64,000 nucleotides of DNA. It comes from Planctomycetota bacterium. GTDB taxonomy: Bacteria; Planctomycetota; PUPC01; DSUN01. This document shows positions 1 through 8,330 of this stretch, piece after piece. Within the stretch, counting starts at the first letter, position 1; every line of letters starts with the position of its first letter. The stretch covers positions 1-64,000 of the forward strand of contig DAOOIT010000011.1 of the NCBI GenBank assembly GCA_035384565.1, written 5' to 3'. The notes below the pieces were generated by a model. The model did not search any database. It saw only the letters and a program-made list of their open reading frames with translations, and had not been told where the DNA came from. The position numbers were made by a program, and so were the translations under genes.

Positions 1-84
1 CCCAGGGCGTTGCCCTGGGCTATCCCATGCGAGCCCTTCAGGCTCCAGAGACAACCACCCTGCCAACAATTCCGGCCCACACCC
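1..84. mobile_element. right half of inverted-repeat (MITE-like) element
   Basis: The sequence reads as the right half of the element family seen whole at 5168-5417 and 10448-10869. It carries the CCCAGGGC/GCCCTGGG hairpin and ends at the shared terminus CAATTCCGGCCCACACCC. The left half lies outside the window. It lies just before the rhomboid promoter. Confidence 0.7.
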
Positions 85-102
85 CCGCCAACCGCGGCTT
101 CG

Positions 103-131
103 TTGACAGCGCGCGGGGCGGTTGTTATGAT
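103..131 (+). promoter_or_regulatory. sigma70-type promoter of the rhomboid gene
   Basis: A -35 box TTGACA (103-108) and a -10 box TATGAT (126-131) are separated by 17 bp. Transcription would start near 138, which excludes the upstream ATG at 27 and supports the GTG start at 162. Confidence 0.75.
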
Positions 132-161
132 GCGCGTGGGGCAGCGAACCGGAGTGCGCAC

Positions 162-923
162 GTGATCCCCTTCCGCGACCACAACCCCTCGGGCACCGTG
201 CCCGTGGTGACACTCGCCCTGATCGTGCTGAACTCTCTGGCCTTCCTCTTCGAGTTGCAGCAGGGCGAGCAGCTCGAAGGCTTCATCCGGGGCTACGGCC
301 TCACCCCCTGCCGCGTGTTCGGCAAGGAGCCGCCGAAGCTCGAGTCGCGCCTGCGCATCGTGGGGCCGTGGCTCGTGCAGGAGGAAGTGCAGACGGTGCC
401 CCCCGCGCCCGTGTGGCTGACCTTCTTCACCTCGATGTTCCTGCACGGCGGCTGGATGCATCTGCTGGGCAACATGTGGTACCTGTGGATTTTCGGCGAC
501 AACGTCGAGGACCGGATGGGCCACGCCAAGTTCCTGCTCTTCTACCTGCTGTGCGGCCTGTGCGCCGCGGGCGCGCAGGTGGCGGCCAACGCGGGCTCCA
601 CGGTGCCCATGGTGGGCGCGAGCGGGGCCATCGCGGGCGTGCTGGGGGCGTACCTCATCGCATTCCCCTACGCGCGGGTCTCCACGCTCGTGTTCCTGGG
701 CTTCTTCATGACCGTGGTGCAGATGCCGGCCTTCGTCCTCCTGGGCTTCTGGTTCGTCCTCCAGTTCCTGAGCGGGATGGGCTCGATGACGATGACAGAG
801 GCGGCGGGCGGGGTGGCCTGGTGGGCGCACGTGGGCGGCTTCGTGGCGGGCATGGGCCTGCTCTTCGCCTTCCAGAAGCCCGCGCCCCGACGGCGCGCCT
901 ACGTCTACTATCGTCGGATATAG
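162..923 (+). CDS. rhomboid family intramembrane serine protease
   Basis: This 253-residue membrane protein belongs to the rhomboid proteases (family S54), which cut transmembrane substrates inside the lipid bilayer. The catalytic pair is visible: Ser154 in GASGAIAG and His223 in WWAHVGGF. The L1-loop signature is also present, with HGGWMHLLGN followed by WIFGDNVEDRMG. Several hydrophobic helices follow the short N-terminal IPFRDHNPSG segment, typical of bacterial rhomboids of this size. I chose the GTG at 162 because GGAG lies 7 bases upstream and a strong promoter lies at 103-131; the reading frame is open back to 27, but that part is element sequence. A pseudokinase gene begins 4 bases after the stop, so the two are probably co-transcribed. 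Substrate unknown. Confidence 0.9.
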   Translation: MIPFRDHNPSGTVPVVTLALIVLNSLAFLFELQQGEQLEGFIRGYGLTPCRVFGKEPPKLESRLRIVGPWLVQEEVQTVPPAPVWLTFFTSMFLHGGWMHLLGNMWYLWIFGDNVEDRMGHAKFLLFYLLCGLCAAGAQVAANAGSTVPMVGASGAIAGVLGAYLIAFPYARVSTLVFLGFFMTVVQMPAFVLLGFWFVLQFLSGMGSMTMTEAAGGVAWWAHVGGFVAGMGLLFAFQKPAPRRRAYVYYRRI

Positions 924-927
924 CGGC

Positions 928-1584
928 ATGGGATTCCCCCCGTCCCTGCGCAGCGCGGCCGACCTGCACGCGGAACGTCCCCTCGCGCCCGCGGAGGCCC
1001 TCGCCGTGATGCGCGATGTGGCCAACGCCCTGGCGGCAGGCCACGCCCGAGGCCAGTGCCACGGCGCCGTGTGCCTCGAGAACATCGCGTTCGATGCCGC
1101 CGGCGCCGCCCGCTTGTGCCGGGACACGTTGGCCCCCCCCACCCTCAGCCCCGAGCAGGCCCGCGGCGCGCCGCCCGATGCGCGCAGCGACATCTACGGC
1201 CTCGGGGTGGCCGTCGGCGAGCTGCTGGGGCCGGCCAGCCGCATCCCCGAGCCGCTGCGCCGCCTCCTCGCGGCGATGACGGCGCAGGACCCGGCCGCGC
1301 GCCCGCAGACGGGCGACGAGGTGCTGTTGGGCATCGAGGCGTGCGAGCTGATGGCGGGCATCCGCGCTCTGCGGCCCGGCCAGCAGGCCGCGGCGCAGGA
1401 GCGCGCCCGCGGCCTCCTGCCGCTCGCCGTGGCCGGGCTGGCCCTCGCCGTGCTCGCCCTCGCGCTCGTGGCGCTGCTGGGCAGGACGCCGCCCGCCGCG
1501 GGCACGCCGCCCGAGTCGCACAAGGCCCTGCTCGACAAGGTGGCGCCCCTCGCCCCAGAGGCCGCCCGCCGGACCGCGCCCTGA
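928..1584 (+). CDS. truncated membrane-anchored pseudokinase
   Basis: The 218-residue product resembles the C-lobe of Hanks-type Ser/Thr kinases but lacks the N-lobe, the ATP loop and the VAIK lysine. The catalytic loop has become HGAVCLEN, replacing the HRDLKPEN Asp and Lys, and there is no DFG. Kinase-like features remain further on: LSPEQARG in the APE position and DARSDIYGLGVAVGELL as helix F. One hydrophobic helix (about residues 167-188) precedes a short Pro/Lys tail. It should be unable to phosphorylate and may act as a scaffold or sensor for the rhomboid encoded 4 bases upstream. Function inferred only. Confidence 0.65.
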   Translation: MGFPPSLRSAADLHAERPLAPAEALAVMRDVANALAAGHARGQCHGAVCLENIAFDAAGAARLCRDTLAPPTLSPEQARGAPPDARSDIYGLGVAVGELLGPASRIPEPLRRLLAAMTAQDPAARPQTGDEVLLGIEACELMAGIRALRPGQQAAAQERARGLLPLAVAGLALAVLALALVALLGRTPPAAGTPPESHKALLDKVAPLAPEAARRTAP

Positions 1585-1592
1585 GAAACAGC

Positions 1593-1634
1593 CTCAGAAC
1601 CCACGCGGGGTGCGTTGCCCGTGTGGGTTCTGAG
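1593..1634. terminator. hairpin, possible terminator
   Basis: CTCAGAACCCAC (1593-1604) and its exact complement GTGGGTTCTGAG (1623-1634) form a 12-bp stem just after the pseudokinase stop. A short T run follows at 1649-1652. It separates the rhomboid operon from the next promoter. Confidence 0.55.
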
Positions 1635-1650
1635 ACAGTTCCTGAGCCTT

Positions 1651-1679
1651 TTGCCCCATCGAACCCTCTTCTGTATAAT
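1651..1679 (+). promoter_or_regulatory. sigma70-type promoter of the DUF6785-type gene
   Basis: TTGCCC (1651-1656), a 17-bp spacer and a consensus TATAAT (1674-1679) lie 30 bp before the start codon at 1709. Confidence 0.7.
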
Positions 1680-1708
1680 GTGGCCTCGTTTCCCGCACGG
1701 AGATGGCC

Positions 1709-3694
1709 ATGGCCGGCAACCCGAGTCGCACAGCCCCGCCCGAGCCCGAGGCCGATGATGGGCGCAGCGTGACGGCGCGCTCGCTCCTCGTGGGCGCGCT
1801 GCTGTGCGCGGGACTCACCGCGGGCGAGCCGTTCGGGGTGCTGGTGATCCACGGCTCGCCGCTGTGCGCCGACTTTTCGACGGGCGGGGCGATCTTCCTG
1901 TTTTTCGCCCTCATCTTCGGCCTCAACGGCCTGCTGCGCCGCCTGGGGCCGCGCCTCGGCCTCTCGACCGGCGAGCTGGTGACCGTGTACGTCATGCTCG
2001 TGCTGGCCTCGGCCATTCCGTCGTGGGGCTTCACGATGAACCTGATGGGGCTCACCGGCGGCCTCCGCTACTATGCCTCGCCCGAGAACCGCTGGAACGA
2101 GCTGATCCTGCCGTATGTGAAGAACTGGGTGACGCCGACCGACGACCTGGCCCTGCGGCACTTCTTCCAGGGCCTGCCGCCCGGCGAGCCGCTGCCGTGG
2201 CGGGCCTGGGTGCTGCCGCTGGCCTGGTGGGGCAGCTTCATCCTCGCCGTCTACCTGGTGATGATCTGCCTCGTCACGCTGCTGCGCCGCCAGTGGGTCG
2301 AGCACGAGCGCCTGACGTTCCCCCTGGCGCAGCTCCCGCTGGAGATGGCGACGACCGAGACTCCGCGGGCGGCATGGCCCGCCCTCTTCCGCTCGCGGAT
2401 GATGTGGGCGGGCTTCGCTATCCCCGCGCTCATCTTCAGCTACAACGGCATCCAGAAGTACGCGCCCAGCCTGCCCGTCTTCGAGCTGGGCACCTGGCTC
2501 GTGATGATCCCGGGCGTGCTGTACTCGTCCTTCTACGTCCGCTTCGAGGTCATCGGCCTCTCGTACCTCGTCAACACCGACGTGCTGCTGAGCCTGTGGG
2601 TCTTCGCGTGGTACTTCATGATTGAGAAGGCCCTTTTCCTCACGGCCGGCTTCTCGATCGGCGCGACCGAGCTGTACTCCGACCCCGGCACGCCCACCGA
2701 GGCCTACCAGGCCTTCGGCGCCGTGACGGCCTACGTGCTCATCGGCCTCTGGATCGCGCGCAAGCACCTCCGCAGCGTGTTCCGCAAGGCGTTCCTCAAC
2801 GCGTCGGACGTGGATGACAGCCGCGAGCTGCTGTCGTACCGCGGCGCCCTGATCGGCCTGGGGATCGGCCTCGCCTACGTGGTGGCGTGGATGACGCGCT
2901 CGGGGATGCAGGTCGGCCACGCCCTGCTCTTCATCGGCGGCGCCCTCATCGCGTTCCTGGGCCTCACCAAGATCATCTGCGAGGCGGGCCTCGCCTACGC
3001 GCGCACGCCGGTCACGCCCTCGGCCCTCACCCACAGCATCCTGGGCCCCGCGGGCCTCGGGCCGGCCAGCGTGGTGAACCTCGGCATGGCCCTCACCTGG
3101 TCGGGCGACACGCGCACCATCGTGATGACCTCGGCGGCCACAGGGGCCAAGATGGGCAATGCCGCGGGCGTGCGGGGCAGGCCGCTGTTCGGCGCCATGC
3201 TGCTCGCCCTCGTGGTGGGGCTGGCCAGTTCGATGGCGGCCGTGCTCGCCATCGGCTACGCCCACGGGGGCATGAACCTGGGGAGCTGGCAGTTCGGCGC
3301 CATGACCGAGTGCACAGGCACCTGGATGATCGAGCACATGCGGATTCCCGAGGGCGCCACGGGCGGCACGTCCTGGTGGAAGATGGGCTTCCTGGGCATT
3401 GGCGCCGCGCTGATGAGCGTGCTGATGATGTGCCGTTACCGGTTCCCGTGGTGGCCCATTCACCCGGCGGGGCTGGCCGTGGGCCTCACGCATCCGACAT
3501 TCAACGTCTGGTTCAGCATCTTCGTCGCCTGGCTCATCAAGGTCATCGTCCTCAAGATGGGCGGCATCGGGCTCTATCGCCGCACGCGCCCGTTCTTCCT
3601 GGGCATGATCCTCGGAGCCTTCACCGCCGCCGGCCTGTGGCTGGTGATTGACTGGCTGGCGGGCATGCAGGGCAGCGTGTTCACGCTGGGGTAG
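1709..3694 (+). CDS. DUF6785/DUF6784-type polytopic membrane protein
   Basis: This 661-residue, very hydrophobic protein with about 14 predicted membrane helices resembles the DUF6785/DUF6784 proteins common in planctomycetes, lentisphaerae and armatimonads, distantly related to oligopeptide (OPT-like) transporters. A recognisable stretch is RQWVEHERLTFPLAQLPLEM near residue 200. Transport is likely but no substrate can be named. Two in-frame ATGs exist. The first (1703) directly abuts the GGAG ribosome site at 1699-1702, so the second at 1709, with 6-base spacing, is preferred. The gene stands alone behind its own promoter. Family assignment is from memory of the sequence pattern. Confidence 0.7.
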   Translation: MAGNPSRTAPPEPEADDGRSVTARSLLVGALLCAGLTAGEPFGVLVIHGSPLCADFSTGGAIFLFFALIFGLNGLLRRLGPRLGLSTGELVTVYVMLVLASAIPSWGFTMNLMGLTGGLRYYASPENRWNELILPYVKNWVTPTDDLALRHFFQGLPPGEPLPWRAWVLPLAWWGSFILAVYLVMICLVTLLRRQWVEHERLTFPLAQLPLEMATTETPRAAWPALFRSRMMWAGFAIPALIFSYNGIQKYAPSLPVFELGTWLVMIPGVLYSSFYVRFEVIGLSYLVNTDVLLSLWVFAWYFMIEKALFLTAGFSIGATELYSDPGTPTEAYQAFGAVTAYVLIGLWIARKHLRSVFRKAFLNASDVDDSRELLSYRGALIGLGIGLAYVVAWMTRSGMQVGHALLFIGGALIAFLGLTKIICEAGLAYARTPVTPSALTHSILGPAGLGPASVVNLGMALTWSGDTRTIVMTSAATGAKMGNAAGVRGRPLFGAMLLALVVGLASSMAAVLAIGYAHGGMNLGSWQFGAMTECTGTWMIEHMRIPEGATGGTSWWKMGFLGIGAALMSVLMMCRYRFPWWPIHPAGLAVGLTHPTFNVWFSIFVAWLIKVIVLKMGGIGLYRRTRPFFLGMILGAFTAAGLWLVIDWLAGMQGSVFTLG

Positions 3695-3842
3695 CCCGCC
3701 CGCGAGGGCGCGTTGGTCGTGCTTGCCCCGCGGGCGGCGCGGGCGTCTGCTTCCAGGCCGCAGCCGCCCCAGGCCACGAGTCTCCCACAGCTTCTGTGCG
3801 CAATGTGGCCCGCAATGGCCGCCAACCCCGCCAGTTCCGTCC

Positions 3843-4646
3843 CTACGGGATCAGGTCCCGCAGGTCGCGCTTGGGGGCCGGGGAGCGCGTGTCTTTCTTC
3901 GGCTCTCTGGGGGGAGAAGGCTTGGACGGCGTGGGCGTGGGCTTGGGCTTCGGCGGCTCCTCGGGGCGGGTCTCTGGGGCTTCCTTGGCGGGTGCGTCGG
4001 GCTGGACGCCCTCGGTGCCCTCCGGCGCCCGCTCCCGGTTGGCGATGCGGGTGGCCCAGTCATCCTTCGACAGGTCGAAGCCGACCCAACCGACGATGAA
4101 GTCGAGGATTTCGGTGAAGTGGATGTTCCCGATGAGACCCACGTACCCCACGTGGAGGCACTTAAGTCATGAGAACCCTACTGGTCTGCGCACGCTCCCC
4201 GCGTGCGCCGCTCCGCGGCTTAGTCACCCAGCGCCCCGGCACTTGTCGCCGCCGGGGATGAAGAGCCAGGCGATCGGCCCCCGGTGGCGGCGGGCCAGAG
4301 TCTCGGGGTTGTTGACATCGAAATCCCCCCACCCCGTCACCTCGTAGGCATAGAGGATCACGCCGATGTTGCTGTGGTAGTGGCGGTAGATGCCGATCCG
4401 GCTCCCCCCGATGCCCGCGAAGTACCCGTTCACCGTGCCGCCGCCCAGGCCCCCCAGGCCGAAGAGACAGGCGTAGGCCGAGAGCGAAAACCGCGGCGTC
4501 ACCGAAACCCCGAAGTCCACCATGTCCGCCGCGTCTACCACCCGGTCGCAGGTGTACACAAACACCTTGAACAGCGGCGAGCAGCCGGGGACCACCACTG
4601 ACAAGAACGCCACTGACACAATGTGCTGGAGCGCGCGGAGGCGCAT
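3843..4646 (-). pseudogene. lipoprotein gene interrupted by an 81-bp insertion
   Basis: The 5' part (4646 to 4224) encodes a lipoprotein: signal peptide MRLRALQHIVSVAFLSVVVP followed by a lipid-attachment Cys (VPGC), then a Gly-rich domain with VVDAADMVDFGVSVTPRF and GIYRHYHSN. It stops after GGDKCRGAG. The 3' part (4151 to 3843) continues with HVGYVGLIGNIHFTEILDF and a Pro-rich tail, the order I recall for a planctomycete lipoprotein family of unknown function. Removing 81 bases, including one copy of a direct repeat, rejoins both parts in frame as DKC-LHVGYVG, giving about 240 residues. The start at 4646 has GGAG 6 bases upstream. The truncated 5' product could still be made. Confidence 0.65.
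4164..4244. mobile_element. 81-bp insertion with direct repeats
   Basis: GGCACTT occurs at 4157-4163 and again at 4238-4244, flanking a 74-bp core that splits the lipoprotein gene. The core holds an exact hairpin, GCGCACGC-tcccc-GCGTGCGC (about 4188-4208), and an adjacent GC-rich palindrome. On the gene's strand it introduces two in-frame stops. It has no coding capacity and looks like a small non-autonomous or REP-like element. Confidence 0.6.
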
Positions 4647-4853
4647 GCATGGCTCCAGGGGAGACCTGCTCACACGGGGAGGGGAGATACTTGTATTCTA
4701 CTGAACCTTGGGGATGAGTCAAGTCAGGCCATCAAGGTTTGGCGATTCCGTCGTAGCAGCCGCCGGGAGCGCAGAACGGGTGCCGCGGCGCCGGCGAGGC
4801 CACTGTACAACTCTATATGCTAACACACCTTACACTCTCCGGCCATCCCCCTC

Positions 4854-4970
4854 CCATACTTGCTCATCGCGCCGGTGAGCGAGTATGGCTGGAACCACGA
4901 GAATCGCCAATCCTCGCCTATCTACCCATACTTGCTCACCTCCTCCCCCTCAAGGTTGAGCAAGTATGGG
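4854..4970 (+). repeat. twin-hairpin element, copy A
   Basis: Hairpin 1 pairs CCATACTTGCTCA (4854-4866) with TGAGCGAGTATGG (4876-4888), with one G-U pair. Hairpin 2 pairs 4925-4938 with 4957-4970 over 14 perfect base pairs. The spacer holds CGAGAATCGCC (4898-4908), shared with copies at 26157 and 48919. The flanking DNA (4647-4853 and 4971-5167) shows no convincing gene. Confidence 0.75.
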
Positions 4971-5167
4971 CGCTGCCCGTCCGCGAGACGCCCGGCAGAG
5001 CCCTTCCGAGGAACCCTCAAGTCCGCTCCGCTCGGGCCAGGCCCCGTCCCGCCAATCGCGGCGTGGAGCGGGAGTCCAGAGCGCACGCCGCCCACCACGT
5101 CGGCCGCAGGCAGGGGGGCCTGTACCCCGCGGTCACCTGCTCCTCCGGTTCGCACCCCTCGGCTGCC

Positions 5168-5417
5168 GGGTGTGGGCCGGAATTGCAGGCAGGGTGGTTG
5201 TCTCTGGAGCCTGAAGGGCTCGCATGGGATAGCCCAGGGCGACGCCCTGGGTTCAGCGGGATCCGCGGGTCCAGCCCTGAAGGGGCGAGATAGAGGCTCG
5301 CTATTCCGCCCTTTCAGGGCTGCCACGGGGCGGTCTGGTTCCCACGGCGTTGCCCTGGGCTATCTCATTTCGCTCCTTCGGAGCTCCCGCCGCCACCCAC
5401 AATCCCGGCCCGCACCC
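5168..5417. mobile_element. inverted-repeat (MITE-like) element, 250 bp
   Basis: The element starts GGGTGTGGGCCGGAATTG (5168) and ends with the near-complement finishing at 5417. It is built from two inverted halves, each with a GAGCC-tgaa-GGGCTC type or GCTCC-gaa-GGAGC type hairpin followed by a CCCAGGGC/GCCCTGGG stem. The bases outside, CTCGGCTGCC and CTCATCTGCC, agree at 8 of 10 positions and look like a decayed target duplication. No coding capacity. Confidence 0.7.
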
Positions 5418-5434
5418 CTCATCTGCCAAACTGC

Positions 5435-5463
5435 TTGACATGGTGCCGGATGTTGAGTAGAAT
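5435..5463 (+). promoter_or_regulatory. strong sigma70-type promoter
   Basis: TTGACA (5435-5440), 17 bp, TAGAAT (5458-5463). Transcription would begin near 5470, leaving a leader of about 380 bases before the TorF-like gene at 5854. Confidence 0.75.
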
Positions 5464-5529
5464 CCCCGCCGTCCTATCCGTGGGATTCCGGCTACCTGCA
5501 CTCTCTTCCCCTGGAAGGAGGTGAGCACC

Positions 5530-5577
5530 TTGAGCGGCATAGCACTGAGCCGTGCCGGCTGCGCGCCGTGGCGGTGA
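5530..5577 (+). other. possible 15-codon leader ORF in a long 5' leader
   Basis: A near-perfect ribosome site, AAGGAGGTGA (5515-5524), sits 8 bases before TTG at 5530, which opens MSGIALSRAGCAPWR and stops at 5577. A second small frame starts with GTG at 5574, overlapping the stop. Between 5578 and 5840 I see no gene. The arrangement may regulate the downstream porin-symporter pair, but no known riboswitch was recognised. Confidence 0.35.
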
Positions 5578-5853
5578 GCCGCGAACAGGCCCGCACCGGG
5601 CACGACGCTAGGGATGCGTCACACCCAGTTCGATCGCGCGCCGCTCGGGGCTGACCTCCGGGGTGCCTCGCCTCCTCGCTGACCAGGCACGCCTTGCTCT
5701 CCTCTCGTCTCCCTGAGCGGCCAGGTTCCTCCGGCCCAGCTCTGCACGAGGGCCCGCCCGGGCCCCGTCCAGCGCCGGGCCAGAGCCTGTGTTCCGCCCC
5801 CGAAGGTGCAGGGCTTCCTGCGCCGCCCGGGGTCTGGACGAAAGGAGAGAGCA

Positions 5854-6690
5854 ATGGCACTTGCGACCCGAGCGGTTTCGGCCCTGGCCGCGCACCTGGC
5901 GCTCGCATTGGGGGCCGCCGCGGCGGGGGCCGCCGAGCCGACGCCGGCCGTGGCCCCTCCGGCGCCGGCCCCCATCGAGGCGCCCAAGGAGGCCGAGCCC
6001 GCGGCTCCGGCGAAGGAATGGAGCGTCGCCCTCGATTCGACGTTCAACAGCGCCTACGTGTGGCGCGGCCTGCGGCTGAACGATGAAGCCGTCTGGCAGC
6101 CCTCCGTCTCGGCCTCCTGGAAGGGGTTCACGGCCACCCTCTGGGGCAACGTGGACCTCACGGATCGTAACCAGGAGAAGCGGCACGTCTCGGAGATTGA
6201 CTACAGCCTCGAGTACGGCTGGTCGTGCGACAGGTTGAAGTTCGTTGTCGGTGCCGTGCGCTACGAATATCCGAACACGAGCTTCGACGGCACCACCGAG
6301 GTCTACGCGAGCGTGGGGGTGGACACGCTGCTGTCGCCGACGCTCAAAGTCTGGCGCGACGTGGACCTGGTGAAGGGGGCCTATGGCGCCCTGATGGTGA
6401 GCCACACGTTTGCCGACGTGGCCCGTCTGTCGAAGGCCGCCAGCCTGTCGCTCGACTGCCAGGGTTCGGTGGGCTACGGGAGCCACCGGCACAACCTGGC
6501 CTACTATGGGCTCGCCCGGGCCGCGGCCGCCGACGCGACATTCGGCCTCGGGCTGCCCATCCAGGTCGGCGACCACTGGAGGATTCGGCCCAGCCTGAAC
6601 TTCACGCATATCCTCGATGGCGCCGCGGCCCGGAGCATGGGCTATCGCGACACCTTCTGGGTCGGCCTGTCCACGACCTTTTCCTTCTGA
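5854..6690 (+). CDS. TorF family putative outer-membrane protein
   Basis: The 278-residue product has a signal peptide (MALATRAVSALAAHLALALG, cleavage near AGAAEP), an Ala/Pro-rich linker and then a beta-strand-rich domain. That domain begins ALDSTFNSAYVWRGLRLND, matching the opening of TorF/Gcw_chp outer-membrane proteins, and ends in Phe (TTFSF), as beta-barrel proteins often do. It probably forms a small barrel or porin in the outer membrane. The start at 5854 is set by AAAGGAG 5 bases upstream. The symporter gene begins 19 bases after its stop, so the pair may move one solute across both membranes. The substrate cannot be read from sequence. Confidence 0.75.
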   Translation: MALATRAVSALAAHLALALGAAAAGAAEPTPAVAPPAPAPIEAPKEAEPAAPAKEWSVALDSTFNSAYVWRGLRLNDEAVWQPSVSASWKGFTATLWGNVDLTDRNQEKRHVSEIDYSLEYGWSCDRLKFVVGAVRYEYPNTSFDGTTEVYASVGVDTLLSPTLKVWRDVDLVKGAYGALMVSHTFADVARLSKAASLSLDCQGSVGYGSHRHNLAYYGLARAAAADATFGLGLPIQVGDHWRIRPSLNFTHILDGAAARSMGYRDTFWVGLSTTFSF

Positions 6691-6709
6691 GCCACTGCGG
6701 AGAAACGAA

Positions 6710-8275
6710 ATGGCGTCCACGACCTACTGCTGGGCAGCCGTGATTGCCTACTCGGTGCTGATGGTGTGCGTGGGCTACTGGACCCGCCTTCGCGCGAAGG
6801 GGGACCAGGAGCACCTGGGCCTGGAGTTCTGGATCGCGCGGCGCCAGTTGCCGGGCTGGCGGCTGGGGATGTCGCTGACGGCCGGCTGGCTCATGCTCGG
6901 CTGGATCGGCTTCGGCATGGGGCAGACGTACCTGTTCGGCGCCACCGGGCTCTGGATTCTGCCCATCCCCTGGCTCCTCCTGTGTTTCATCATCCTGGCG
7001 ATGGTGCCGTTCGTGCGGCGAATCCCGGCGGTGAGCCTGCCGCAGGCGATCGAGCAGCGGTTCGGCGCCCCGGCCCGCGTCCTGCTCGCGGTCTTCTCGA
7101 TCTTCGTGTTCACGGCGTGGACGCAGGCCGAGACGTTCATGGCCGGCACCCTGATGAGCGGCTTCCTGGGCGTGGAGCCCTGGGTGTGCATGGTGCTGCT
7201 CATCGCCCCCATTGTCTTCTACACCGTGATGGGCGGGTTCCGCGCGGTGGCGATGACCGACGTGATCCAGTTTCTTATCATGGCCGTGTTCATGGTCGTC
7301 CTGGCCGTCGTCGCCGTGGGCGCGGCGGGGCGCGCGAGCGGCGGCGATATCCTCGGGGCGCTGCGAAAGGCCGCCCCGCCGTCCAGCGGAGAGGGCCAGG
7401 TGTTCAACCTCTGGTTCAATGGCCTTCTCTTCCCCATCGTTCTGCTGATCGGCTACCTGCCGGGGTGGATGACCGAGCAGGACCTGCTTCTGCGCATCCA
7501 GGCGGCCCGCACCACGCGCGAGGCGATGAAGGGGGCCGGGCTGGCGTTCGGTCTGATCGCCGTGTTCGTCATCGGGTTGCCGACGCTGGCGGCGTTCTGC
7601 GCGCTCGTGGCGTTCCCGCCCGTGAACGGCGCGCCGCCCGAGGCCGTGGGCGCCGACGGGACGAGGATCATCACGGCCTTTCTCGCGCCGCTGCCGGTCG
7701 CGCTCCAGGTGTTCATGCTCGTCGGCATCGTCGCGTGCCAGATGTCCACGGTAGACACCTTCGCGAACGTGACAGCGATGCCGCTGTCGCACGACCTCAT
7801 CGAGCCGGTCCTGCGCAAGCGGGGCGCGGCGGAGCGCACCCGGGTGGCGGTGGCCCGGGCCGTGACCGTGTTCGTGTTCGTCCTGGCGCTCGGCTGCGCG
7901 CTGATCAGCGAGAAGCTGGGGGATGTCTACTATATCTCGTCGGGCGTGCTATCCGCGAGCATCGCGGTGCCGGCGTTCTTCCTGTTCTGGAAGCGCACCA
8001 CGTCGGCCGCGGTGATCGCCGCCTCGCTCGCGGGCTTCCTCACGACGGTGGGCATGTACTGGTACGAGATGAAGTACCTCCAGGCAGCGGAGAAGCTGCC
8101 GGAGCTGCTCCAGAAGTCGTACGGCTACCTGTACGTGGCGGCCGGGGTGGTGGTGTCGGCGGTGCTGATCCCGGTGGTGAGTCTTCTCACGCCGGCACCC
8201 CCGCCCGAGCAGGTGGCGGCCGTGCGCGAGCGGCCGGTGGACGACTTCGGGGAGTTCAGTTCCCGCGCGTGGTGA
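6710..8275 (+). CDS. sodium:solute symporter (SSS) family transporter
   Basis: This 521-residue protein with about 13 membrane helices fits the SSS family, which couples sodium entry to uptake of sugars, amino acids, carboxylates or similar solutes. Typical stretches include GLEFWIARRQLPGWRLGMS after helix 1, FTAWTQAETFMAGTLMSG in the core and MGGFRAVAMTDVIQ. The start at 6710 has GGAG 7 bases upstream. It follows the TorF-like outer-membrane gene by 19 bases and is probably co-transcribed from the promoter at 5435. The downstream gene converges on it. Substrate unknown. Confidence 0.88.
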   Translation: MASTTYCWAAVIAYSVLMVCVGYWTRLRAKGDQEHLGLEFWIARRQLPGWRLGMSLTAGWLMLGWIGFGMGQTYLFGATGLWILPIPWLLLCFIILAMVPFVRRIPAVSLPQAIEQRFGAPARVLLAVFSIFVFTAWTQAETFMAGTLMSGFLGVEPWVCMVLLIAPIVFYTVMGGFRAVAMTDVIQFLIMAVFMVVLAVVAVGAAGRASGGDILGALRKAAPPSSGEGQVFNLWFNGLLFPIVLLIGYLPGWMTEQDLLLRIQAARTTREAMKGAGLAFGLIAVFVIGLPTLAAFCALVAFPPVNGAPPEAVGADGTRIITAFLAPLPVALQVFMLVGIVACQMSTVDTFANVTAMPLSHDLIEPVLRKRGAAERTRVAVARAVTVFVFVLALGCALISEKLGDVYYISSGVLSASIAVPAFFLFWKRTTSAAVIAASLAGFLTTVGMYWYEMKYLQAAEKLPELLQKSYGYLYVAAGVVVSAVLIPVVSLLTPAPPPEQVAAVRERPVDDFGEFSSRAW

Positions 8276-8330
8276 GCCGCGCGCGCCCGGCCGCAGCCGC
8301 CGCCGAACACGGGGGTGGCCCGGCGTCGCG

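Noticed and set aside
1145..3493. Minus-strand frame of 782 codons opposite the DUF6785-type gene
   Set aside because: Composition is His/Arg/Gln/Gly-rich and domain-free, while the plus strand has a promoter, a ribosome site and membrane helices.
5168..5417. Small proteins with the recurring translation HGIAQG
   Set aside because: These frames are translations of the inverted-repeat element and recur only where that element occurs.
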